This document shows positions 18,857-28,630 of a stretch of 64,000 bases of DNA, in pieces. The stretch's first letter is position 1. Each line of letters begins with the position of its first letter. Position numbers and translations under genes: made by a program. The notes below the pieces were generated by a model. The model was given only the letters and a program-made list of their open reading frames with translations. It was not told the DNA's origin and searched no databases. The stretch is from Endozoicomonas sp965198415 (GTDB taxonomy: Bacteria; Pseudomonadota; Gammaproteobacteria; Pseudomonadales; Endozoicomonadaceae), in assembly GCA_965198415.1 (NCBI GenBank), contig CBDAPN010000029.1, positions 558,001-622,000 on the forward strand, read 5' to 3'.

Positions 18857-19606
18857 TTACAGCTTACTAAATCCAATAATCAAAGGTGTTGCCATTGTAC
18901 CCCCCCTTAGCCCTAATTCCTGACCAGCGCCATGAATAACTGGTGTGATCTTAGTTTCTCTTATATTGCGAATATAAAGTGCACCAACGCCTTTAGGACC
19001 ATAAATCTTGTGCCCGGAAACAGACATCAAATCAATATTCAGATCATCAACATCAATATCTAGCTTGCCAAAGGATTGAGCTGCATCAGTATGAAATGGG
19101 ATGCCTCGGTCAAGGCATAAGGCTCCTATCTGTTCAATAGGTTGGATGGTGCCTAGTTCATTATTGACATGATGAACGCTGACCAGAATAGTGTCAGGGC
19201 GAATGGCCGCCTTCACTTTTTCTGGATGAATTACGCCTTCGTGGTCTGGATCAACATACGTGACTTCAAAACCTTCTCTTTCGAGATAGTGGCAGATAGC
19301 CAGAATACACTTGTGCTCGATAGAGGAAGTGATGATGTGGCGGCCTTTCTCTTTATTCGCCCAAGCAATCCCTTTAATGGCTAAGTTATTGGACTCGGTT
19401 GCACCGCTGGTAAAAATGATTTCACTGGGGTAAGCACCAATCTCATTAGCAATCGTGGCACGTGCTTGCTCTATTGCTTCTGCGGCCTGCCTGCCCATCT
19501 GATGCGAGGAGGATGGGTTAGCATAAAAATCTGTAAACCATGGTCGCATGGCTTCCATAACTTCAGGCAGAACGGGTGTCGATGCAGCAAAATCTAGGTA
19601 TATCAT
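18857..19606 (-). CDS. Cysteine desulfurase, C-terminally truncated (SspA/IscS/DndA type)
   Basis: 249 residues of a class V aminotransferase-fold cysteine desulfurase. Visible are YLDFAASTPV at the start, SGATESNN for PLP phosphate, HTDAAQSFG, and the PLP lysine K200 in SGHKIYGPKG. The family is normally 380-400 residues. This one ends at GGTMATPLIIGFSKL, before the loop that carries the catalytic cysteine, so sulfur transfer should be lost unless a chromosomal IscS substitutes. It is the last gene of the minus-strand set helicase, GHKL ATPase, PLD nuclease, desulfurase, 18 bases behind the PLD gene. In intact systems it would donate sulfur to SspD. Confidence 0.8.
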   Translation of the reverse strand: MIYLDFAASTPVLPEVMEAMRPWFTDFYANPSSSHQMGRQAAEAIEQARATIANEIGAYPSEIIFTSGATESNNLAIKGIAWANKEKGRHIITSSIEHKCILAICHYLEREGFEVTYVDPDHEGVIHPEKVKAAIRPDTILVSVHHVNNELGTIQPIEQIGALCLDRGIPFHTDAAQSFGKLDIDVDDLNIDLMSVSGHKIYGPKGVGALYIRNIRETKITPVIHGAGQELGLRGGTMATPLIIGFSKL

Positions 19607-19624
19607 AGTGGTTCGCCTGAAATT

Positions 19625-20524
19625 CTATTGAAGCAGTCTTATGCACTGAGAGTGGCGGGGGCGATCAATGAGCACTTCTTCAGTGAGATACGCCTGACAG
19701 TAACCCAGTAAATTTTGAGCAAGTGCTTTTACGTCCGTACGATATGGGCGTGGGTCATCTTGAAGTACTTGCTGGATTGCTGTTGAGAGTTCACCAAAGT
19801 AGAAGCGCTTATCCTGATGCTCCTCAAGTGATTTCATTAACCACCGAAAAGCTTTGCTGCTTTTGATAATCGCTTTAGTTAGGTCGTCAATCTTGCAGTT
19901 GAACAGCTCTTCATCATGGTTGGCTTTAAAGGCATCGCCCACTTCATCCATAGGGTTAAGTAATGGGAAGTCCTTCATCCAAAGCTCTGTTGACTGCTCA
20001 AACATATCCTCAGGCCAAGCGGTTAAATCATGTTTTGATAGCTCCAGGGTAATGTCAGATAGCAGATCTTTCATTGTCTCTAGCATGGTTCTGGTGAGTG
20101 GAATCGACTCAGCAATAATACTATTAACCATGAGCAGGTCTTCTTCATCGGCAGTCATCTTCGTCATTAACTCAAGATTACCGACCCCAGAAATGTTCAA
20201 GCCATTATTAGTGAAGTTGGCGCTACCAAGGTACATATCGGTTTCATTGATCAGATAGAGCTTTGCATGGAGCGCTGGGTGTATTCGAAGGTCAACACCC
20301 ATATCTAACAGTGACTCAAATGCACTAATCGTTGATGATCCGGCCAAAAAATCTTGTGGTATTGCCCTGGCTACAACGGTTGTATTGCTTGTACTTCTTA
20401 GTTGCTCTTTGTGTGCATTGACCGCACTATCAGTAATGTATGCACTTAGTATTTTTACTGAAGATGCACTAATTAGCTGAACGTTTAGAGCTTGGTTGAA
20501 GCTAACAGATTTAATTAAGTTCAT
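19625..20524 (-). CDS. PLD-like phosphodiesterase/nuclease
   Basis: 299 residues. A single HKD motif is seen in LHAKLYLINETDMYLGSANFT around residues 88-110, so a homodimer would be needed to build the active site, as in other PLD nucleases. The C-terminal half is helical with no recognised domain. It stands between the GHKL ATPase and the desulfurase genes on the same strand. PLD nucleases with helicases occur in several defence systems. Here the set may be the restriction arm that accompanies sspBCD, comparable in concept to SspFGH, but I cannot assign the subunit letters from the sequence. Confidence 0.7.
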   Translation of the reverse strand: MNLIKSVSFNQALNVQLISASSVKILSAYITDSAVNAHKEQLRSTSNTTVVARAIPQDFLAGSSTISAFESLLDMGVDLRIHPALHAKLYLINETDMYLGSANFTNNGLNISGVGNLELMTKMTADEEDLLMVNSIIAESIPLTRTMLETMKDLLSDITLELSKHDLTAWPEDMFEQSTELWMKDFPLLNPMDEVGDAFKANHDEELFNCKIDDLTKAIIKSSKAFRWLMKSLEEHQDKRFYFGELSTAIQQVLQDDPRPYRTDVKALAQNLLGYCQAYLTEEVLIDRPRHSQCIRLLQ

Positions 20525-20605
20525 CGGCTATGAAGAGTTGAGAATGTTACCACTCTCAACTCTTTGGTATGGCGGTTAGTGTGAGGCGTTGTGGAGAGCG
20601 TCTGG

Positions 20606-22414
20606 TTACTCTTCATCACCAAGAAAATCTTCGAGCAGCTGTCCCCAGTCTTTTCGAGCCATTTGTAAATGCAGCTTTCTCTTTTCGCTGGACGTTTCTC
20701 GCTCCATTCGAGCCCAGCCCGCTAGGCATATTTCGATGGCTTCTCGTTTTTCCTTGGGAAGCTGCTGCAAAATCTCAGTAGTAAAAACATGGTTTGAGTT
20801 CAGCTGGAGCAACGTAAAACCTTTACTGGTGGTTACATCAAAAAATGCAGTAGTAGACAGCGGGCGTTCTTCAACCCAGACTTTAAGCTTGTTTTCTATA
20901 ATGCTTTCCGCTGCATCTTTGGCCTCAGTCTTAGATGAGCCCTTGTCAATTAGAGTGTTCTCAACTTCTTCAACAGTAAGTTCAGTATCACCAAAAACAG
21001 AGTGTTTTTTCTCGCGCTTGGCCTCTTTGTTATTAATATCTCTGATGGTATCTGTAACAGGTTTTGACACCCTACTTTGGGATAGTTTGCTTTTCTTACC
21101 GTCAAAACTCAGCTCAGCCAAGCGTTTTAGAAGATGACTCCGTACTGAAAGAATTTGATCGATAACTTCATAGATTTTGAGTTTTGGATCATTATTCTCA
21201 CGTAGATCAGCCCTATAGTCCGTTTCTGACTCAAAGCCTTCTTTCAGAGCTTCTTCAGCCATGTTCATCATTTTAAGATTGACTACATGCTGTTTGTTGT
21301 TTGTAACACCAAAAACTCTATCAAGCGCTGGAGAAAACGATATCTCAATACCACACCAACGGCCAGTATATTGTTTCATCTCTGTCGTCAGAAACTCATC
21401 TGTGAGAGCCAGTTCACGGCCAGCTCGCACTACGGACACACCAATGTTTTTGTAAGCATATTTCCCCCACGCTGTGGAGCCTGCTTTAGCATCAGTTGTT
21501 TTGAGTATTTCGTCTAGGATGGGCTTTTTAACAATACTGCCAACGATCTGAACCTTTTGTTCAACACCATTTTCATCAGCGATACCAAATTCATATTTAC
21601 CATTCTCTACTACCTCAAAAAAAGACTCTCCTTTGAAGTCTCCAGGGAGATCAGGCAACGCTGTGTCCTTCATCAAGAATAGGGGGTCATTTGCTTTGAA
21701 TTTACTCTCGTCATCAATGATGTACAGATCATTATCCAATAACGCACATTTGAAGCGGATGGTTACCTGATCGTCTTGCATGAACTTGCGATACATGCGA
21801 CCTACAATATCCTGAGTATGTTTGTAGATGGTTGTGCCTGTTTTCCACTGGCAACGATCAAGATTGCTCCACAAAACAAGTGTGCCTGACTTTGGAATAC
21901 TTTCTCCAAGGCATTTTGCAATTTCTGCAGGTATTTCAGTATCGTCTGGATAAGGTATAGTTTCTAATTTGCCACTCAGGATTTCATCAATATCAAGGTA
22001 GGTATGGGCAATCGGCGAGCCTTCTTGCCAGCTCCATACATCGACCCTTCTACATTGTGATACAGAGGAGTTAGGCAGGCCCATACCAAAACGGCCAATA
22101 CCTTTTTTATCATCGCGGTTTTTAGATGCGCCAAACTCAAGAGCTAAATGCAGGACATCTTTGCTCATGCCGCTGCCGTTATCAAAGACAGCAATTTTAT
22201 CGACATTCCTCCGAGAGCGGCCACCTTCTTTAGCTTCTGAACGCTGTTCAAACGCTAAGAGCTCAATACGGTTAGCTCCAGCTTGAATGCTGTTGTCAAT
22301 TAGCTCTGCCAATGCATGGGCGGCACTCAAAAAGCCATTATCTCTCATGGACTCAATGGCAATTTGACCTCTGATAAAAGGTCTTTCTAATCTTGATTCA
22401 GTCATTTTTTTCAT
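20606..22414 (-). CDS. GHKL (HSP90/MORC-like) ATPase
   Basis: 602 residues. The Bergerat ATP-binding fold is clear: N-box ALAELIDNSIQAGAN (about residue 35), G1 box VFDNGSGMS, and G2 box KGIGRFGMGLPNSS. The following middle domain and the charged C-terminal tail are as in MORC- or HSP90-like ATPases linked to bacterial defence. Neighbours on the same strand are a DEAH helicase upstream and a PLD nuclease downstream. In such sets the GHKL protein is thought to act as an ATP-driven clamp or switch. I infer a role in sensing or restricting unmodified DNA. No defect seen. Confidence 0.75.
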   Translation of the reverse strand: MKKMTESRLERPFIRGQIAIESMRDNGFLSAAHALAELIDNSIQAGANRIELLAFEQRSEAKEGGRSRRNVDKIAVFDNGSGMSKDVLHLALEFGASKNRDDKKGIGRFGMGLPNSSVSQCRRVDVWSWQEGSPIAHTYLDIDEILSGKLETIPYPDDTEIPAEIAKCLGESIPKSGTLVLWSNLDRCQWKTGTTIYKHTQDIVGRMYRKFMQDDQVTIRFKCALLDNDLYIIDDESKFKANDPLFLMKDTALPDLPGDFKGESFFEVVENGKYEFGIADENGVEQKVQIVGSIVKKPILDEILKTTDAKAGSTAWGKYAYKNIGVSVVRAGRELALTDEFLTTEMKQYTGRWCGIEISFSPALDRVFGVTNNKQHVVNLKMMNMAEEALKEGFESETDYRADLRENNDPKLKIYEVIDQILSVRSHLLKRLAELSFDGKKSKLSQSRVSKPVTDTIRDINNKEAKREKKHSVFGDTELTVEEVENTLIDKGSSKTEAKDAAESIIENKLKVWVEERPLSTTAFFDVTTSKGFTLLQLNSNHVFTTEILQQLPKEKREAIEICLAGWARMERETSSEKRKLHLQMARKDWGQLLEDFLGDEE

Positions 22415-22513
22415 TGTTTCATCTAGTTTGAGGGCTAAGTTAAAGTATTTCTAGCACACTCATTAACATTCTGACCACTTAGTTAATAAAAAATCTCAGC
22501 TTAAAAAGTTGTT

Positions 22514-24133
22514 TTAATGCTCATTCCATAAGCTATCCCAGTGAGAAAATGCACTTATAACGCTCTTGAATGCCGGTATGTCATCTCTCACTGTGTAAAT
22601 CGTGCATTCTTTGTTCCCCTTGCTCTTTATTCCTCTCATAGCCCTGCCTGCCATTTGCGAATATTGCACCAAAGAGTCGGTAGGTCGAGCAATAATGGCT
22701 ACGTTGGTGACAGGAGCATCAAAGCCTGCAGTCAAAATCCCATAATTGATCAAAACCCGGACATTTTTATTTTTATACTCAGAGATTTTGTAAGCTCGTG
22801 ATACTGAATCGTCTTGGTCACTATCAATCGAATAGGCAGTTATGCCTTCAAATGACAACAAGATTGCCAGCTTTCTAGCATGCTCGACGCTACAGGCAAA
22901 AACAATAGTGGATGAGCCTTGCTCGTATTCGTGCTTAATGACTTCAAGGAGCTTTTTGTTACGGGCGGCATCGTCAGAGAGATATTCAATGATCTGACTG
23001 CTGTAGTTTTTATTTGAGAACTCATCAGCATGTAATATCGTGCTGCCTTCATATACAACATTCTTGAAATTTGCTTTAGCAAGGTAGCCCTCTTCAACGA
23101 GATAGTTTATTGGTGAGCTATAGCCAGCTACCTGCATGGTTACCTTATTTTTACCAAAGAATGCCGCTAACTTTTCGTCCTCATCATCATTTTCTAACTT
23201 ACGTCCGGGCGTAGCTGTTAAGCCAATCAGCTTGGTAGACCCGATAGTACTGAACATATCTTCAACAATCTGAGCATATGTACGAGCAATAGCTTTATGA
23301 GCCTCATCGAAAATGATCAGACTGACGTGCTCACGTAATAACTCATAAAGAATGGCTCTCTGATTTTTTTTACCTGCATACATTTTTTGTAAACCAGCAA
23401 TCAGCATGCCGCTATCTATGCCACCCAAAGAAATTTCTGTTGATGCGTAGTAGGAATAGATTTTGATTTCTCTGTCGCCCAAGGCGCCCCACGCTTTTTC
23501 GAACTCATCAAAAGCTTGGTCGCACAGTTCCGAAGTATCTGCCAACCACAGTACCAGCCCTTTTTTATTTTGGCGGAGATGCTGACAAGCCAGGTTCATT
23601 GCGGTTCGAGTTTTACCCGCACCGGTTGGTAAGTGAACCATGCACTTTTTATCATCACTGTTATCCAGAACATCCTCAACCTTATGAACCATCGCTGTCT
23701 GATAAGGGTGCATAGGGTAAGCTGGAGTAATCCCCTTAAGGCTTCTAACCGTGTTTTGGGGAGGACTATAGCTAACACCAAACTGTTGCATGAAACATTC
23801 TGGGTGTTCTGATGCCACTTTTTCTAGAAGGACATAATGATCGCTGACTCGGTTAAGCGTTTCCTCCGGTTCTTCTAGAGACTCCAGAATGGCCTTGCAA
23901 AGCTGTGTGGCTTGGGCTGGTGTCAGTCTATTAATCAGGTCTTTTCGTGACTGTTGGTTACTCAGAATTTTTGTACCACAAAAGGTAGATACGGCGGTGA
24001 TTAGTTCTGAGCTGGTAAGCTCTCTTTCATTAAGATTCTTGAACGCTTCTATGCTGTCATGGCCGAGAAGCTCTGATAACTCACCTTCCGAGTAATTATT
24101 TAATGCGTCATTTAGAAGGCTCGTATTTTCCAT
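22514..24133 (-). CDS. DEAH-box superfamily 2 helicase (restriction-type)
   Basis: About 539 residues. Motif I is LPTGAGKTRTA, motif II FDEAHKA, motif III GLTATPG, motif V VLINYGILTAGFDAP and motif VI QMAGRAMRG, all in the order of SF2 helicases of the type I/III restriction class. The N-terminal 150 residues are helical and not recognised. I prefer the ATG at 24133; a TTG four codons earlier is possible, and neither has a strong ribosome site. It is the first gene of the four-gene minus-strand set and resembles phosphorothioation-linked helicase restriction proteins. Role inferred: translocation on or unwinding of target DNA for the PLD nuclease. Confidence 0.75.
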   Translation of the reverse strand: MENTSLLNDALNNYSEGELSELLGHDSIEAFKNLNERELTSSELITAVSTFCGTKILSNQQSRKDLINRLTPAQATQLCKAILESLEEPEETLNRVSDHYVLLEKVASEHPECFMQQFGVSYSPPQNTVRSLKGITPAYPMHPYQTAMVHKVEDVLDNSDDKKCMVHLPTGAGKTRTAMNLACQHLRQNKKGLVLWLADTSELCDQAFDEFEKAWGALGDREIKIYSYYASTEISLGGIDSGMLIAGLQKMYAGKKNQRAILYELLREHVSLIIFDEAHKAIARTYAQIVEDMFSTIGSTKLIGLTATPGRKLENDDEDEKLAAFFGKNKVTMQVAGYSSPINYLVEEGYLAKANFKNVVYEGSTILHADEFSNKNYSSQIIEYLSDDAARNKKLLEVIKHEYEQGSSTIVFACSVEHARKLAILLSFEGITAYSIDSDQDDSVSRAYKISEYKNKNVRVLINYGILTAGFDAPVTNVAIIARPTDSLVQYSQMAGRAMRGIKSKGNKECTIYTVRDDIPAFKSVISAFSHWDSLWNEH

Positions 24134-24383
24134 TTCGATACTCAAAAAGGTGGCTATTATGGCAAGTGGATAATTGAGGTAGTGGTTATTTCAGGAGCTA
24201 TTGCGTCGGACAAAATGTTTATTGGTTTTTGTTAAAAAAATGCTCAGGCACGCTACCGCCAATGGGCTTCACAGATCACTGTTACTGAGCGAAAGCCCCA
24301 TAGCTCATCAAGATTTTGTTATATAATAATGAACTATTGTGCCAGTTTTGCAGGTGTATAGATAGACCTCAATTCTCAAGTTT

Positions 24384-24815
24384 TTAAAGCATGAGTGTTT
24401 GATCTTCAGGCAAACGATATTTGAGAGAGGCAGTGGGCATCATTCTCCCCAGCTCTCTGCCTGCCATATGTTTGCTTGATAATCTCACCGGGCGGCAGTC
24501 TTCCAGAGACTCCGTCAGCTCTTTGAACTTCTCCTGAGGATTTTCTGACTCCATAACTGTCTGAATGATATCCAGCAACGCATCGAATCTGAGCTTCTCG
24601 ACCAGGCAGCCAACGGTAAGCGCTGGCTGTTTGTGTTCTATGTGGGCAAATTGTTCATAATGGAGGAGCAACATATGGTCACTCAACACGCTCAGGATCA
24701 CGCCACGCTTAGATCCTTCAACGCCTTGCTGCAAGGCTCTGTTGCACCAGCTTTTATGAAGTTTCCAGTCCTTAAAGAACACCTCGATAGAAGAAGATGG
24801 CCTAAAGCCTTACCT
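24384..24815 (-). pseudogene. IS4-family transposase C-terminal remnant
   Basis: The frame reads IEVFFKDWKLHKSWCN..., which holds the E-(6)-K part of the IS4-family Y-(2)-R-(3)-E-(6)-K signature, followed by a plausible C-terminal tail to 24384. The Y and R residues and the rest of the catalytic domain are missing upstream. Terminal repeats were not found. Family call by motif only. Confidence 0.45.
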
Positions 24816-24945
24816 GTTTGCAGGATACGGGGATTTTGCTGGTAATTATGGTATCGCAACCTTGTGAGGGCTAAACCATAATTACCGGCAGATTTACCAC
24901 AGCACAGCCTCTGTGTTGAGGCTTGCCACTGCGGCAAACGCTGGC

Positions 24946-26472
24946 TCAGATCAATGTACTCATGGCTTTAGACAAATAGTCTTTATCCTGCAGTAACTGA
25001 TCCTGCTGTTCCAGCAGCGCATGAATTTGACGATCCACTTCGTCGATACGCTGACTAAATATCTGATTGAGGCAGCTCTGTACTGTGTCGTACATACTCT
25101 GACGTATCTCAGCACACAGGGTTTCTACATACTGGCCCAGGCTGATGGCCTGTTGGCGCATGGCGCGGTTTTCATCATCCTCCTGCTTGCCAGCCCTGTA
25201 GATATCGTATGCCGACAGTGCAACCTGAATGACAACGGCGGCCTTGCCTCCCCAGCCTTTCAGAGTGTCCAGCCAGCGCCCCTTCAGGAGGGGAATCTTC
25301 CATTTCCTGCCCAGTTTTAATGCCTCGGTCAGGAGTTTCTCATCACTGAGTCTCTCTCTTGCCAGCTGCCAAGCAACGTCCTTCAGCGGGTTTTTCTCCC
25401 CGGTGGATGAGGAGGCATCTGCAGGGGGGTTGATCACTGTACTTATTTTTCCCGACTTATCTTCCAGCTCACCGTTAAGCCATATTTCAACCCGCTTATC
25501 CACATCGGCAAACAGCGTCTGGAGCTGCGCCTGAATGCTGGCAGGATTACCGGCGCTTTCGCAGATTCCGTAAACATCGCCTTTTTTGCAGTTCACCTGC
25601 TGCTGTATAAACGTAAAGGCAGAGTGCTCAAGCAGACGCTTATCCCGTTCCAGAGTAGCTCGGCACTCCTGCAACCGGCTAACAGGGCTATCCTCCTGGT
25701 TGACCAGTTCACGATCCAGAACCTCAAGAGCCGGTTGAAACCAGAGTTCTCTGACGGCATGGCGCAAAGTAGACGCTTGCTGCTGTTCATGGTTATGGCC
25801 CGCCAGCCACTGCTCCAATCGGGCGACCAAAGCCGTATAGCCGCAGTGATCAAGCAGCTTTTCAGAGCCTTTCAAACGACCACTTAAGGCAGTAGATAGA
25901 TTGACCGGGCAGACGGGAATAGCACTGATTTCCCTATCGCTGACACTGTATTTCGACCCCTTATCCGCCATGATGGTATTTACCCGGGCCAATACCTGAG
26001 CCATAGCCTCCGGTTGACTGCTCTCACAGTTCAGCACGATAAATACCTGCTTTTTGTCGTTGATCAGCCGGAACAGTCGCTGGTAGACGTCATGAGCATC
26101 TTGGTCTCCCTCGCGAATCACAAACAGCGTGAGCCCGCATTTTAGCACCTGCTCAGCAGTGGCCTGTTCATGGGCGATGGGCGCGTTAATCCCCGGAGTA
26201 TCCAGCAAACAGAGGCCATTCCACGGATAACGATCCACCTGAAATGTGGTGGGAATATCCTGTACCGCTGCCTCTTCCCGCCCCAGCAAGGCATTCACCA
26301 GAGTGCTTTTACCCGCGTTAAAAGCGCCATAAAGCATCACCTGTGGTGTTTGTTCTGCAAACAGCCTCTCCAGTTCCTCACGTACCTTATCAAGGTCATC
26401 TCTGTGGTAGCGACTGACCAGCCCGAGGGATTCGGTTAATTGCTGCTGCAACTGTGGTACGACAGGGTTCAT
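24946..26472 (-). CDS. Dynamin-like GTPase (508 aa)
   Basis: Walker A GAFNAGKSTLVNALLG at about residues 49-64, a G2-like TTFQVDRY, G3 DTPGINAP, and LNCESS in the place of the G4 motif, so nucleotide specificity is uncertain. A long helical region follows with a short hydrophobic stretch (AAVVIQVALSAYDIY) and a coiled-coil tail, as in bacterial dynamin-like proteins that act on membranes. The ATG overlaps the stop of the 26469-28172 gene (ATGA), with AGGAGGGG just upstream, so it is the last gene of a tightly coupled operon. A pair of dynamin-like proteins in one operon recalls bacterial tandem DLPs such as LeoA-type systems. The defence role is inferred from context. Confidence 0.75.
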   Translation of the reverse strand: MNPVVPQLQQQLTESLGLVSRYHRDDLDKVREELERLFAEQTPQVMLYGAFNAGKSTLVNALLGREEAAVQDIPTTFQVDRYPWNGLCLLDTPGINAPIAHEQATAEQVLKCGLTLFVIREGDQDAHDVYQRLFRLINDKKQVFIVLNCESSQPEAMAQVLARVNTIMADKGSKYSVSDREISAIPVCPVNLSTALSGRLKGSEKLLDHCGYTALVARLEQWLAGHNHEQQQASTLRHAVRELWFQPALEVLDRELVNQEDSPVSRLQECRATLERDKRLLEHSAFTFIQQQVNCKKGDVYGICESAGNPASIQAQLQTLFADVDKRVEIWLNGELEDKSGKISTVINPPADASSSTGEKNPLKDVAWQLARERLSDEKLLTEALKLGRKWKIPLLKGRWLDTLKGWGGKAAVVIQVALSAYDIYRAGKQEDDENRAMRQQAISLGQYVETLCAEIRQSMYDTVQSCLNQIFSQRIDEVDRQIHALLEQQDQLLQDKDYLSKAMSTLI

Positions 26473-28172
26473 AGCCCCTCCTTGTGGTTTTGAACATCGC
26501 GCTGAAACTGTTCAATCACACGTTTTACGTTGGCGGCGTAGCTCTCCTGAGCGCCGATCATGCTGACGACCTGTTGCACTACTGCGTTAATCTGCCGAGG
26601 CAGCTGCTTTTTCACACTCTCAGTGGTTTTAGCGATAACCTGCGTGCTGCTTACGCCAACCACCTCCTGCCGGTAGGAAGCCTCGATAAAGTTGTTTCCC
26701 AAGGCGTTACCGGCCAAGCCTCCCAGCGTAGCGCCCACCGCCGTGCCTATTCCCGGTAGTAGAGCCGTACCTAACCCAGCACCCAACAAGGTGCCAAAGC
26801 CTGTAGAGGCAGATTTTTTCCTTGAGCCGGTCATTTCCCGTACATCAACGGTCATATCTTCAAACTGTCCGATACCATCGGGGGTGAGTTGGCTGCATAT
26901 CTTGCCCAGCCTCCGGGAGAATTCCGCCAGCTCTTGTTGCAGGGTGTCGTTCAACACCTTTTCTATCTGTTGGTTCAGGTCACGGGTCAGGGCTTCCTCA
27001 TCCCGGGTCGACTTGTGTTGCTCCACCAGCCCGGTGATCGCCAGGCAGACCTCATCGACCACCCGACTGGTAATCCACCGTTGACGATGTTCAAGATTCT
27101 CCCTAGCCCTGCGGACTTCTGTCTGCAGGCTAGCCACTTCAGGAAGAATCGTGTCGGTCAGCTGCTTTTGGACGGTACCATCCAAAAAATTCATCACCTG
27201 TTGTACCGCTTTTTTGGCCTTGTAGTCCCGACTTTCATCCAGCAGCGTAACCAGCTGCTCTGTCAATCGCCCCAGACCCGCCCCGGCAAAGTCCTGTTCT
27301 GTGCCCGCACTGTTTCTGAAGGTATGCACTGAAATAGAAACCGGTGTCTTCAGAGGCACATGGCTATTGCCGCTCTCATCAAGCTTCCCGGCAGCGCGAC
27401 TGGCCACATCGTCTTCCTGCAGTGCCCGGTCGGCAGCGGCCTTATTCACCAGTCGCTGAACCAGTTCATCATTCTCGTCAAACTCTTCTTCATTTTTGTC
27501 ACTGCGGGTCAGCACCGGCAGCAGGGGTTTTTGGTTCTGCAGCTCTATGCGCAGGTCATCCAGCTCCTGCACCTGCCCCGGCGAGGTAGAAGGTGTCAGC
27601 CAGAGCACGGCATCAGCGCTGTCGGTAAACCTGCGGGTCAGTTCGCCGTTTTTGCCGGTCACTGAATGCAGCCCGGGTGAATCAACCAAGACCAGACGCG
27701 ACCCCAGCTTCACTCCCTGAATACGGGCGGTGGTTTCCGTGATTCCCTCTTCAAACGAGCCTTCAAACGGGGTGATGGCGCCATCCTCCAGATAGAACCG
27801 TTTCACACTCTGCGGCGGAAACTGTTCCGTAATAAAATTGCAGAACGAGCTTTTACCGGCATTGACCTTGCCAAATACCAAGAAGATCACCCGGTCGGCA
27901 AAGGCTTCAGAAAGCGCCCGCATAGGGGAGGACTGTTCCCAGCGACTGGCCCAGTCATCAATGCTCTGCTCAATGCTCTGCCGCACGCACAGGCTCTGCC
28001 GGTACAGGGCACTATCCTTGTTTAAAACTTCAGCGCTATGGTCAGGAATGGCTGCCAGAGTGCTAACGAACTTGTCCCTTAGCTCCAATAGCTCGCTTTC
28101 TTTTCCTTCAAGACGCTCAAACTGCGCCTGAAAATTATCCAGGCTGGTCAGCAGGGGTTGAAAGTGGCTCAT
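26469..28172 (-). CDS. Dynamin-like GTPase with glycine-zipper segment (567 aa)
   Basis: Walker A FGKVNAGKSSFCNF around residue 103, G3 VDSPGLHSV and G4 TRSDKNE. Around residues 455-495 is a Gly/Ala-rich hydrophobic stretch (FGTLLGAGLGTALLPGIGTA, then VGATLGGLAGNALG), a glycine-zipper pattern suited to membrane insertion. Helical regions flank it. I chose the ATG at 28172, with GGAGG 7 bases upstream and ATGA overlap with the preceding gene. The frame is open nine codons further. Together with the 508-residue partner it forms a likely heteromeric membrane-remodelling pair. The first part of this gene was duplicated at 30668-30760. Confidence 0.75.
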   Translation of the reverse strand: MSHFQPLLTSLDNFQAQFERLEGKESELLELRDKFVSTLAAIPDHSAEVLNKDSALYRQSLCVRQSIEQSIDDWASRWEQSSPMRALSEAFADRVIFLVFGKVNAGKSSFCNFITEQFPPQSVKRFYLEDGAITPFEGSFEEGITETTARIQGVKLGSRLVLVDSPGLHSVTGKNGELTRRFTDSADAVLWLTPSTSPGQVQELDDLRIELQNQKPLLPVLTRSDKNEEEFDENDELVQRLVNKAAADRALQEDDVASRAAGKLDESGNSHVPLKTPVSISVHTFRNSAGTEQDFAGAGLGRLTEQLVTLLDESRDYKAKKAVQQVMNFLDGTVQKQLTDTILPEVASLQTEVRRARENLEHRQRWITSRVVDEVCLAITGLVEQHKSTRDEEALTRDLNQQIEKVLNDTLQQELAEFSRRLGKICSQLTPDGIGQFEDMTVDVREMTGSRKKSASTGFGTLLGAGLGTALLPGIGTAVGATLGGLAGNALGNNFIEASYRQEVVGVSSTQVIAKTTESVKKQLPRQINAVVQQVVSMIGAQESYAANVKRVIEQFQRDVQNHKEGL

Positions 28173-28600
28173 TGGTAATCCTCCAGTTGTCTGATGCACT
28201 GTTGCAGCTTGCCAATGGCTTGCCGGTCGAGCTGATTCTCAGCGTCATCCGAATGTTTTCGGTCGTATATCGCCAGCAGTTTCTCTTTGCACTCAACCTG
28301 GTTGCCGAGTGCCTGCTTAGTCAATTGGTCATCAATTTGATGGTCGAGATTGTGTTTATCCACCAGCTGCTGCAGTTGTGTTTTGGCATATTTAGCCAGC
28401 CTTCGCTGATGCTCTTTGTGCAAACGTTGCTCTTCAGCCTTCTTGGCCTGCTTAGCCTGTTCCTTCTTGGCAGCTGCATTCTGTTTTTCGTATTCCCAGT
28501 CATCGTCGTCATTGTCCGGGCTGCTGATACTGTCATAAGCCACTTTTCCTGCGATGGTGGTGACAAGACCGATTCCCAGCCATATAAGTGGTGCGGGCAT
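28169..28600 (-). CDS. Membrane-anchored coiled-coil protein (copy 1)
   Basis: 143 residues. An N-terminal hydrophobic helix (APLIWLGIGLVTTIAGKVAY) is followed by an acidic patch and a Lys/Glu/Gln-rich coiled coil to the end. No family recognised. The stop overlaps the next gene (ATGA), and the small GTPase gene ends 30 bases upstream. Inference: a membrane anchor or adaptor that brings the GTPases to the inner membrane. The copy at 30754-31158 is nine residues shorter in the coiled coil. Confidence 0.7.
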   Translation of the reverse strand: MPAPLIWLGIGLVTTIAGKVAYDSISSPDNDDDDWEYEKQNAAAKKEQAKQAKKAEEQRLHKEHQRRLAKYAKTQLQQLVDKHNLDHQIDDQLTKQALGNQVECKEKLLAIYDRKHSDDAENQLDRQAIGKLQQCIRQLEDYQ

Positions 28601-28630
28601 ACCTGTATCCTCTTTTCTGTTGTTAATGGG

